In this document: one piece after another, positions 45,701-56,219 of the stretch | Layout of the letters: every line of letters begins with the position of its first letter | Numbering within the stretch: position 1 is the stretch's first letter | Source of the DNA: Polyporus tsugae | Lineage: Eukaryota; Basidiomycota; Agaricomycetes; Polyporales; Polyporaceae | Reading direction: 5' to 3' | NCBI GenBank assembly: GCA_024305745.1 | Contig: JAHRBS010000012.1 | Span: 1,245,001-1,309,000 of the forward strand | Length of the DNA stretch: 64,000 bases | The notes under the pieces: model-generated | Seen by the model: the letters and a program-made list of their open reading frames with translations, nothing else | Database searches by the model: none | What the model was told of the DNA's origin: nothing | Position numbers and translations under genes: made by a program

Positions 45701-47734
45701 GGTGACGGCGTCCCAGTAGCGGGGACGTTCCTGCCCACAAGCCGTTTCGCAACTACGGTCAGAGCATAGTCAGAGCAGAAGAAAGGTGCCTACTTAAAAT
45801 CAATCAGTTCCAGATGTCGTGCCAGTGGCGGCGACAGGTTGGGTACGAAATGTCGAATCCGGTTGTCGCTGCCTCTATCCTTTGTGAAGCCGTACTAGGA
45901 AATCCTCAGTTGAACTGGAGCAGCACAGAGCAGCACTGGCACGAGCAAAGTACGAGGGTACCCCGGTCCAGGAGATCTAGAAGTGACTCGCGTGACACGC
46001 CACGAGCGGGCTTCACAGCGGCAGCCACCTTCATCACGTGGCTCATGTCACAGGCAGTCACGCATAATCAAATTTTGCTCCTGGTCCTGGAGGCCAGCGA
46101 CTCTGCTGTTCCTCAGACCACAACGCTCGAATGATCCAGTCTCGAGAAACTTCTACAGTGGTACCCGTGGTCCACATTGTACCCGATTTTTCTTGTACGA
46201 CACCAGATAGCATCGATGTTGCTAATGAAACCCTCTCCAAGGATTTGGACTTCGAACCTGTCCGAGGTGTGCAAACAGATTAACTTGTTCCCCCGGTTAT
46301 TTAACCATCGTCCGCTCCCTAGTCTTCGGAGGCGTGCCTCGGATGTCTTCCATGAGACACCTAACGTGCACTTTAGCCCAGAGCGGCGCTCTCAGGATGC
46401 GTCATGTCCGTGAGCGGTCTCCTACACCTGCCCTCCGAATCCCTTTCTTGAACCCGTTCTCCGCGAGCGTGGTTCCGCGATACGCCCTAGTGCCCGCACT
46501 CCGAGATCCTGGGCGCAGTATACTGATCGCTCCTCGCATGAACATTCGAGAGCTCTGAGGGCGTGGATAGAGGTTCCCTCTGCTTGAGGAGCCTCGTGTT
46601 CGTGTTCGTGTTCTCTCCACTGGTGAGGGCACCCTCTCCCAGGCCAATATGTCCGTTTAAGGGGGTTTCTGGCTACCGCATGCCCTCATCGAAGAAGTGG
46701 AACCTCAGTTTGCAGCCGCGCGCTTCGTGCTTTTGGACAGCCGGTATGAGATGCTTCCGCACGTGCAGCCCGGACGTGTTTCGCCGACGGTCAAGCAATA
46801 CCGGCTCCCATCTTCTGGCAGTGGTCGATTTGTCCCCGCGGGCTTCCCTCGGTCGCACCGTCCGTTTCAGCCACAGCACATCCAATTCATCTTGCCGAGC
46901 GTGCGGAGCAGCGGAGTTGCGGAAAGTTCACACTTCCTCCAATATGCCCCATGGAGTGCACTTCTGTGAGATAGTCAGGGCATGCTGCGCCGCTGCGCGC
47001 CCACCACGGTATGTGGGCGGTGGGCATTGGGCAAGATGTACGCGGTGCTAGAGGTACGTACAATTCTGCACCTGATGCGCACCGTAGATCGACGCTTGAC
47101 ACTCCTGTGTTGTAGGTGCTGTATGCATTACGGCGTGAATGCGCACGAAACCTCGCAGTCAGTTGCGCTGACCATCACGGTCACCACGCTCGTAAGTGTC
47201 AGGTTCGTAGATGCGGCATTTCGCACGAGGCTCACAAGACCCAGGTCCCCCGATCCGGAAGCCGATCAGCTGGTTGCGCTTGCATGCCAGCGAGCGTTTC
47301 TTGTTCCGTTCAACTCAGCAGCGCCCGAGTCTACCCTCGTCCACCTCTCGGACTCTTCCTGTGGGCGAATAGCGTCTGGGAAACCGGCCACTTCAAGGTC
47401 CGTCTCTTATCGAATGGCCAGGTCCCCGTACGCGATATTTCCAGCTGGCGCCGTTCCGATAGCGGCCCATTCTTTCGGTAACAATATCCTAGGCCGGGTG
47501 CCCATCCATGATTTCGATTCAGAACGAATGCTTCGGCGGCTACAGAGATCCCGATGCGAGCGCCTCACGATCATGGACAGGATGTCGAACATGTCCTTTC
47601 CGTCCAGCTTGTACATGGTCTAGCCGGCACGCGATGTGCGCTAGGCGATCGGTTCCTGCCAGCCTTATTATCCCGCCTTCGCCCTCTCCACCCCTCGCCT
47701 CCCGTGCCCGCGCTGGTCTCGTCCACCGCTGATC
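42708..47734. other. 5 kb gene-poor region
   Basis: No conserved exon was identified. Scattered frames of 100-210 codons (43107-43679, 46563-47051, 46982-47623, all plus strand) lack domains and are broken by stops in every continuation I tried. The stretch 46700-47620 has protein-like segments in alternating frames and might be an old relic, but I cannot name a family. The start includes the Mo25 3' end; the last 100 bases should carry the promoter of the RING gene at 47735. Confidence 0.4.
44171..44195. repeat. Compound TAG/CAG microsatellite
   Basis: Five TAG units run directly into three to four CAG units. It is noncoding in this context. Confidence 0.8.
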
Positions 47735-50083
47735 ATGCTCGTACTCCATCCCAACTCCCGATGCGACGTTTGTCTCGAAGGCTACCATGGTCACCGCGAA
47801 CCCACAGCCATCACCTGTGGGCACATCTTCTGCCAATGGTTCGTATCCTTTGTCGTCCTCAGGTTGCCGTCCACGTCGCTGACAGTCATTGTCCCCACTC
47901 TCCCTCTGCGGACCCCGTTAGGTGCCTGCCGTCGCTACCGAAGTCCGTCTGCCCTTTGTGCAGACAGAGCTTTGACCGCGATGACACGAGGAAGCTCCAC
48001 GTCGACAAGACGGCGGTCCCTCCATACACCCCTGCGATGACTTCACTTGACTTGGACACTCCTGCCCACAACGCCAGTCGCCTCCAGTCCGCCATCACGC
48101 ACGTAACCCTCGAGGGCGCATCACGGCCGGAGCTGGAAGAGCTCCTGCAAGATTGTCACGATTGGCTTGACGGACAGCCTCAGGATCAGGTGCGTGGTTG
48201 TCATGCACTCCCTCCTGGCATGAGATCCGACAGGTCTGCAGTTCAAGGATCTGCGTGCGGCACGCCACCTTTTGTATCACAACTCTCGATATCAAGCCAA
48301 GATCCAGAAGCGGGATGCGCGCATCACGGACGTCGAGCACGATTGCTCCGTCCTCAAATTGGAGCTGGAGAGGGAACGGGAGGAGATTGCGAAGCTGGAG
48401 ATGGAGCTGGCCGAGGAACAGGCGATTGCGTCCAAGCTGGACGAGGAACGGCATATCGCCACGACCAAGTGCGCCGATCTGGAGAAGCTGCTCGATGAGG
48501 AGCGGGCGATTGCATCTATGAAGTACACGGAGCTTGAGTGCGCGGCCTTCGAAGAGCGCGATCGATTCGCCCTCTCTGAGAAGGAGCTGGAGGAGGACAA
48601 GGCACGTCTCAAGGCTGAGTGCGACGAGTGGAGGACGTAAGTGGCACTTTCTCACAGGACTAGCACCAGCGCTCATCGTGATTACGTCGTTTTGCAGTAA
48701 AGTACGTCAATATATTCCCTTGATTTCTTGGATCAGTCTTCCTGAGCTATTCCATTTCAGCTGGACGAGGTCTCGACCGAATGTCGTCGCCTTACTGACG
48801 AGTTGGAGAAGGTCAAGCGAAGCCCGCCGCCTTCCCGTGCCAGCGAGCCTCGTTACTATTATCTGCATGATCAGAAGGGGTCGAAGGCCGAACCGGTCGC
48901 CATTGTCAAGGATGATGGTAGGGATCACGGTAACGCCGTGAAGGTCCAGGTTGTCGGCACCGACAACATGTTTACCCTCTCACCCATTCCCGCCTCTAAG
49001 CCCATCCCGGAGTTGCCGACCAACATGATGGCTTTCCTCCCTTTGTCTGACGACATGGAGGACGCCAGCGATGATGACAGGAATCGCTCGGGCCCACCCA
49101 TCTCCTCCGCGTCGCGCTCTATCCCCATCAAGTCTAGATCGGATTCTCATCGTGCAAGGAGCAACTCATCCTTGCTATCGCGACCGGACTCTGATGCGAT
49201 GTCGATCTCAGCACCCCGGAGTGCCCTCGACGTTCACATGGCCAGCGTCTCGGCATCTCCCAGCGGTTCTAGCATGAACTCCGGCCTTCGCCCGGCGCCC
49301 GAATACACCTCAGGTTCATACGGATCCGGTGTCGGCGAGAACATGCTAGGCCTCCGAGCCGACCCCTCGCGCGTATCGCCCTCTTCCGTTGACTCCGATG
49401 TGAAAGAGCGTCAGGAGAGGAAACAGCGTTTGGCGGCGTTGGACAGACTTCTCGACCGTGGTACGCCCCAACCAGCCCACTCCATCATGTCTCCACGCAA
49501 AGACTCGGTCTCCGATGGGTCTGATCGCCCTCTTCCTGCTAATCCGAGAGTGGGTTCTTCGACTCGTACGCCCTCGCCGGTGTCTAGTGCCTCTCAGTCG
49601 TACCCCTCGTCGACTATGGAGAAGGAGCTCGCCAGTGCGCCACCATACCGACCCCAACTTCTCGGTGGCGGACCAGTCTCGTCTGCCAGTTCCGCGGCGG
49701 CCGAGCGCGAGCGTGCGCGCGCGTCCTCTGTGAATTCACAGAACCCACCCCCCGTCATTCCTCCCCCACCTGCATCCATGTCTTCACTGCACCCGTCAAG
49801 CTTAGCTCACCATTCTCACCTCACTGCAACGCGCGATAGAGACACGGCAACTCCCGTGCACCCTACCTACGGTCCCCAGCCGCAACCGACGCCCGCGACT
49901 CCCCAGCCACGGCCGCCGCACTCGCGTAGGCAATCCAACGATGTCCACCCCTCGATGTCCGGCAACCTTGGAAGTCTTTCCAGGGGCAGGTCCATAAACC
50001 TTGGTATCGTTCCTGCAACAGGCTACGCGTCCGGTCTTACACGGAGCATCCGCGCGATGCAGGAGTCTCCCCGCGTCTCATAG
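47735..50083 (+). CDS. RING-finger, coiled-coil, Ser-rich protein (paralogue A)
   Basis: Model join(47735..47838, 47922..48189, 48242..48636, 48698..48701, 48761..50083), 697 aa. A C3HC4 RING occupies residues 10-48: Cys10-x2-Cys13, Cys28-x-His30, Cys33-x2-Cys36, Cys45-x2-Cys48. A linker (RKLHVDK) and a charged coiled coil of about 130 residues follow (EREREEIAKLEMELAEEQ). The second half is a Ser/Pro-rich, probably disordered tail. RING proteins usually act as E3 ubiquitin ligases; that role is inferred. The gene is clearly related to the one at 56220-59523, sharing RING, HVDK motif, acidic helix, coiled coil and tail. The fourth exon is just 4 nt (TAAA at 48698-48701). Without it the coiled coil (ending EWRT) cannot join LDEVSTECRRL in frame. 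Confidence 0.8.
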
Positions 50084-53000
50084 CCCTTCTATCTTGCGCT
50101 TCCGCGAACTTATGGCCCCATTGGACGAGGTGTGTCGAAACCTCGTGCCCGCGATGTGCGCGTTCTATCGTCGGATGGTTGGTGTGCGTCTACAAAGCCG
50201 GTTCTAGCAACTTCAAGCGCTAGACGGGCACGGTGGTTTCGGAGACCTTCGTGCTCGCTAACTTATTTCCACCCCTTCGTCTCTTTTCAGCTTCGCTTCA
50301 ATCGTGTTGTCCACAGTCTCTGTCTCTGGAAGTCCGGTTTCTGGTGTGGAAGGTGATGACCCGCGAAGATGACGCTAGCGTCGCTACCCTCCCGTCCACC
50401 CTCATGCACTCCCCCTCCCACCTTCCCATCTACTGTCTCTCATCTGTATAGCCGAGGTACGAGCCAGCGGGGTACTGATGCTCCCATCCCACAAACCGCG
50501 CAAACCGTTGACGGAATCCCGCGGTTTTAACGTATACTATCTATACGCCTATGCGCTCCCTCCGCTCCTGCTATCCGATTTCCTTTCTGGCCTCTTCCCC
50601 CCCCGTCCGCCCTACGTTCCATCGTTTCGACATCCTTCTCATTGCAACTCAACACCTCTTTCATCAACCCACCGACGTCATCGCCGTTCCCACCCATTCA
50701 CCCGCCTCCCGTAATTTCGCCCATTTCTAGCATTCAGACGTTTCTTCGACCATTCGACGCATCCCACGTACGTCTCCAGTCCTCTCCGCTCCGTGCATGC
50801 CTCCGTCTCGGCCTCGGCTTGAACACTGTCCCGTCGTGCTGCCTGTACCTGTACCCACAGCCATTGTACTCTATGCCCCATCACCCTCGTCCGTTGTCCC
50901 CGCCTCGGGCTACGTCCCCGTCCCGTATCATTTGTACATTCCGTGCCTGTTGTACCTCGCAACTTGTCGAGACTCGCTCGCACTCGTAATACTAGCATAT
51001 CCATCGCATCGCTCCGAACACAACTCTCGTCCGTTCGTGCCCGTCCGAGCTCGTGCCCGATCGACGCCAATGCCATCTGGGGTTGCCCAATGCCCCTGCA
51101 GAGCTGCGGTCCCGTGCGCGCCCGGTAAGCTCACTGACACGCGCTCCGTGCGTACCAGACCCCGGTCCCCGGTGAATGGGCGAATTGAACCTTCGGACTT
51201 TGAAAGCTTCTTCTGCCGCGAGCGCAGCGCAACATTGCACTCAGCACTGCACGCGAACGCGCCTGCATGCGCCAGCTTCAACGGGCCACCGACGATTCGC
51301 CCACGCGGCCCGGGGGAACGGCGAGGATCGTGCATGCAAAGGAACTCGAGAAAAAAGCTTTATCCTCGCCTGCCCCGCGCCTCGAGGCAGTGGCTTCCTT
51401 CTGTCAAGTGGCCGCCGTGATCATGAGCAAGCCGCGAGCCGCGAGCCTGTTCTCCTTCCCGTCAGGGACTCGGGGATTCAGGGCCTAGGAGTGTGTGTGT
51501 GGCGATCGGTTCCGTGTGTGTGTTGGCAGGCATGCGAGTTGATGGGACCCGGCCTCAGTACCCAGTACTCAGTCGTCCCACCAATGCCTCCGGGCGACGA
51601 GCCATGGAGAGAAGACGTAGAGGCATTAGACGAGCGAGCGTCCACGGGATGGCGAACTCGGAAGAACCCATGGCAAATGCATCCAGCTCTTTGGGGGTTC
51701 TTGCCGCGTCGAAAGGAAGGAACCACCTGCAGGAGTGTGGCCAGGATAACACGGCTGATGTCAGTGATGACCGCCTTCTCTGCGGAGGCCGCGCTTTCCA
51801 GAGCGTCCGATGTGGCGCTGCGGTGGGCCATGGGTTTCGAGGCGTTTGCGTGGTGGGACGCGGTCGCGCTCTGTGGACAGACAAGTGCCCAGATGGCCGG
51901 GCCATAAGGCATAAGGCCTGAGATATGGCCCATCGGCAAACCAGAGATGACGAGCGAGAAGGAATGGGAAGAGCGGGGCAGTGGGAAGGGAAACCTAGGG
52001 AAACGAGAAGGGGATTGGCGCTGGAAAGCTCTTAGACGAGCATGCGGTTTTCATTTGTCGACATAGTCTCTCGTATGTCGGAAACGGGGTTGGGGGATAG
52101 TGTCGCGAGCCCAGGATGATGGAACACAAGTGTCGCGCTAGCAGAGAGAATGACCCTCCCATGTTGCAATTGACAGAGAACTGAGGATGGGACACTAGTG
52201 TTCGGGAACGCTCAGTGCATCACTGACCCTCCCCCTTTTTTCCGCTTCTCTCCCCTGTCATACCCTATGCTGACGAGTCATCTACCCGCAGACTCACACT
52301 CCGCATGCCGACCTCTCCACCACTATCACGGCTCTCCTCACCTCTTCAGTACGCCTTGACTGCTGTGTCTCATGTATTCTCCACTGTGTCGATCCCACGG
52401 ACTTGTGCGTTGCGGGCGTCCACCCGCTCTAGGGACGGGGGAGTTCTAACGGACGGCGGGGCAACCGCTGGACGTCCTCCTGACCGCGGCAAGAGGCTGG
52501 ACCCAGGGACACAAGTGTACCCAATGGGCGGCAGGTTTATAGCCCGTTCCCTTGCCTTGAATGGCCGGGGGCGGACGGGCGGCCGCAACGCACACCTCCT
52601 GAGCCCTGCCCTACTAGTACCTACCACCACTTGTGCCCCTCCATCTGCCTCTCGCCCCTTGTGTTACTGTGTGCCCCCGGCACCGCCGTTAACGCTACTC
52701 CCCCCCTTGCCACCCCCCTTGCATGCACGGGCCTCCGGGCCCATTGTATAGTTGACCTTTCTCATTCTCCATTGTAGCTACGACATGTATTCTATGCCTA
52801 CCATGAGGCACGGCCTCGCAGGGCAATAAACGGGATCGAGAAAGAAAGAAAGAAAGAAAGTGTTCGGGAAGTTGGGAGAAAGCCGAGCGACGGAAAGCGA
52901 CGGGAAAAAGTCCGCGCGCCGCGGTGAGAGGATCGTTGGAGAGAAGTGGGGATGCAGTTTGTCGGCGGCCTAGACATGGCGGGGTCCGAGGATTTAGCGG

Positions 53001-53337
53001 CGCATGCATATGAGGACATACCGAAAGGCCAGGTAGTCAATATCGTTACTCGCACTCTGTTGAATTCGAGCGCACACAACCTCGGCGAATCAGACACAGT
53101 CATAGGGTTCCGGGAACAATGCGTGCGCGCGAATAAGATAGATAGGATGGGAAGCTCCTGCGAGCCAATGTTTTGATACAACGGACAAGTCGTACCAGGG
53201 GCCCCCACAAGGCAATGCGGGGGAATATATGAACACGCGGGGCGAGGCCGATCCTCCTGTCCATGAACACTCGTGAAACCAACTCGACCCAACCAAGAGT
53301 GCGCCATATACGAGACAACGGCCATCCATCGAACCAA
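50084..53337. other. 3.2 kb intergenic region, no gene seen
   Basis: Frames such as 51176-51907 (plus strand) are open by composition only and have no domain. The region holds the 3' ends of RING paralogue A and Sec61-beta and a GAAA microsatellite. Confidence 0.4.
52838..52860. repeat. GAAA tetranucleotide microsatellite
   Basis: Five to six GAAA units in tandem, in the 3' flank of the Sec61-beta gene. Confidence 0.85.
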
Positions 53338-53844
53338 TTACTTGGTGAAGGCACGGATGATCTTGGCGGAGATGTGGAGGAAGAAGATGGAGGCAATGAA
53401 GGAGAGGGAAAGGACGAGGACGATGAAGGGGTCACTAGACAGGGCAGGAGGAATCATTGAGCACGACGCCATAACAAGCCACGGTGCAACGTAGAGGGAA
53501 GGTGAACGACGGTGAAGAGCGACTTACACTCGGAGTCCTGGTGAGTCGTCCGTGTAGAGCTTGAGCATGGTGTTCGACGAGCCGCCAGCACCCGCTGCGC
53601 GTGTTGAGTTGGGTTTCGACACCTGCGAACCAGTCGCTCTCCGCCTGTTAACAAGTGCATGAATATCGTCAGCTAAGAGAACGGACAGATGATGAGAAGG
53701 CTCCGCACCGAATCTGGGCGCCGGGAGGCTTCGCGACGGTGCTGGAACGAGCGGAATCGGAGTCGGACTGCATTGGATACAAAACGTGAGTATCATTCGC
53801 ATGAAATGGGGGCGTTAGTGTCGAATGGTCGAACAACGTACCAT
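53338..53844 (-). CDS. sbh1: Sec61-beta/Sbh1 translocon subunit
   Basis: Model complement(join(53338..53434, 53528..53644, 53709..53767, 53842..53844)), 91 aa. This is the small tail-anchored subunit of the ER Sec61 protein-conducting channel. The N-terminus is a short disordered Ser-rich region (SDSDSARSSTVAKPPG). The family signature GGSSNTMLKLYTDDSPG is followed by LRVDPFIVLVLSLSFIASIF, the tail anchor. In the preferred model the ATG alone forms the first coding exon (ATG|GTACGT ... TGCAG|TCC). The alternative is to start at an ATG at 53771-53773 that overlaps the acceptor, which changes only the second residue. All introns are GT-AG, 64-93 nt. The C-terminal identity is secure. Confidence 0.92.
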
Positions 53845-54108
53845 GATGGAGGTGAGTGTGGAGGTCGACGTGTGCTGGCAACCTCAGCTCAGCGCAATCG
53901 CAAGTGGACACGCACAGCGGCCACGTGGAGTTTCGCAGCGTGACGAGAGGAGTCACGCGTCTTGGTCACTTGTGAGGAAGCGTGACACTGACGTAACACC
54001 ACTCGGCAACCGACTCCGCCCCCGCGCCAATGCACCTTAGAAGTTAGCCCTCACACAGTCACCCTCACTTCCTCCACCCCATACCTTCAGGCCCCCCTTG
54101 GTTTACTC

Positions 54109-55523
54109 ATGTCTCTGGTAAGTGACTTTCGTTGTGGACACATTCCTGACACGTTTAGCAGTCGCACAGATTCATGCCCTTGTAGCGAGAGGGTCCACCA
54201 TATTGGCCGAGCACCAGGGCGGACAGAGGGACTTCTCCCAAGGTGAGTTGCACGCTAGAAAGAAGCTCTTCGGGCGAGTCTCCGGAGCGCAGAACCATTA
54301 GCACCATTCCATGTCGGCATTGGTGAACGTGAAACTGGTTATGGGTACCAGTCCTTCCCTTTCGTCGAACGGCGGCTTGTTCCGCTTCCGTGCAGCTGTC
54401 TTCTTATCAAACCATGGAGGACTTGGTTTATCATGATGATGAAGTTGAGCCCTATAATTTGCCTCCTCTGAAGTGTCGGGCAAGCCACAAGTTATTTAGG
54501 CGCCCTCTCAGTCTCACTTCTATCCGATGGCCCCATCCTATGAACGGATAGTATTAGTAGTCCATATGGCGACGCGAGGATCACGTTGGACATCTCCACC
54601 CATGACCAGAGGCATATTTGTCTACCGTTATACGGTGTCGTGGAAAATGGGGCGGGACCGAGCTTGCATTCCATGTATAAATTTGCAGACTTGTGGACAA
54701 ATTTTCTCTGCCCTAGTGGTTCAAACAATGTGGAATGGCTGTCCTGTAATGTTGAGTTCATGGACCTCACTTGGTTTTCCTCATCTTCTCGCAACATCCT
54801 CACTGACACCATGTTTCAGCGACACAGACAATTTTGTCGAAGATCCCCCCGAACAACAGCAAGCTTACATACGTTTGGGAGCAGTATCTTTTTCACTATG
54901 TATCGGAGGGTGGATTTACCTATCTCGTAATGGCGGACGACGCTGCTGGACGGTAAGTGATCCTCCTCCAGCATTTTTGCACTTAGCCTGACCCTTACGT
55001 AGACGAATGCCATTCACTTTCCTCGCCGAACTGCAGCAGAAGTTCACAAAATACCCCTCAGCTTCCTCCTCGTCCGTGTCAGACCCCCCAGCATACTCGT
55101 TGCAGGGTTCCTTTGGCCCTGTTATCGCCCAACTCATGACTCAATACGACACCAACCCGCCAACGGACGAACTCACCCGTGCGCAGACCGAACTCGCCCA
55201 GGTGAAGGACATCATGGTTCAGAACGTCGAGCAAATCTTGTCGCGAGGAGAGCGCATCGAACTGCTGGTCGACAAGACGGATACTATGGCCACTCAGGCG
55301 ACCGCGTTCAGGCGAGGCGCTAGGACAGTGCGGCGCAGCATGTGGTGGAAGAACACGCGCATTTTGGCGTTAAGCATTGTCGTTGGTTTGGTACGCCTCC
55401 TGATCGTCGTATCTTGGAATCGAGCTCGTGGCTTATCACGCATCTCGGGCTCATTAGGTGCTTCTGTGGGTGTTCGCAGCCCAATTCTGCGGGGCCGGCC
55501 TGAACCAATGTGGGGCGAAGTAG
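54109..55523 (+). CDS. VAMP7-type longin R-SNARE
   Basis: Model join(54109..54117, 54170..54242, 54820..54952, 55003..55390, 55458..55523), 222 aa. A longin domain (IHALVARGSTILAEH, then VWEQYLFHYVSEGGFTYLVMADD and RMPFTFLAELQQKF) is followed by an R-SNARE motif running from ELTRAQTELAQVKDIM to MWWKNTR. The central arginine in ILSRGERIELL is the zero-layer residue. A C-terminal membrane anchor is interrupted by the last intron (LALSIVVGL / VLLWVFAAQFCGAGL) and ends 12 residues later. The likely role is vacuole and endosome fusion, as for fungal VAMP7/Nyv1 proteins. Exon 1 encodes three residues. Intron 2 (54243-54819) is 577 nt, far larger than the others. Reading past 55390 without the last intron would replace the anchor by an unrelated tail. 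Confidence 0.9.
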
Positions 55524-56219
55524 CGAGGCTGACGCAGGAGCGTAGCCGTTGAGGCTCGTCATTCATGGCCGCGGGTTACGCACCCACTCTCTGGATCCGT
55601 ACCCTTCCGATTCCTCTTGTTTCCATGCTGTACTGTATGCTAGCTTGTTCTTCTCTCTAGTCGGATCACGCCACGTGTATTCTACGTAGTATATCGATCA
55701 CAGTCAATCTCCTCGGCCAACTCAAATTCCACCCATTTGTGGAGTCGAAGCGCCACTACGCCTGGAGAGAGCCCTATCCGGATGCTCGTGAAGGTGATCC
55801 CCCCATCCGCTTATACCCACGTTGTAAGGAACCATGGCTCCTGTCGCCGTGGAGTTCATCACGGTGGTCTGCGATCTTTCAGAGAAATCCTGAGCCTCGT
55901 GAATGTGGCACACACATCAGTTCTTATGTCCTCGGCGGACTTGGGCACGGACGGCAAACGGACGGGCGGAGCGCCGGCGGGCGCTGCACCTTCCGGAAAT
56001 GGGTGGCAGTGTTGTCACTGTTGTGTTGGTTCTGATGGCTGGGCTCGCAGGCCTGAGAGACAGAGACGCGGCAGCGCAAAACCTCTCCCTCTCCCTCCAC
56101 CCCCTCCCGGCTCCCTTTCGTCCCTGTCTGTCCTCCTTCCTCCAAAACAGTCTGATATCCGACGCGTACAACCACACACAGCAGCCGACAGGGCCGTACT
56201 AGGCTAGAGCGGAGCAGCC
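55524..56219. other. Spacer upstream of RING paralogue B
   Basis: No exon is supported. C/T-rich runs at 56085-56140 lie just before the RING gene and probably belong to its promoter or leader. Confidence 0.4.

Noticed and set aside
54430..54480. Possible box C/D snoRNA in the long SNARE intron (ATGATGA ... CTGA)
   Set aside because: C and D boxes are only about 30 nt apart and no terminal stem was seen. Kept only as a question in the findings.
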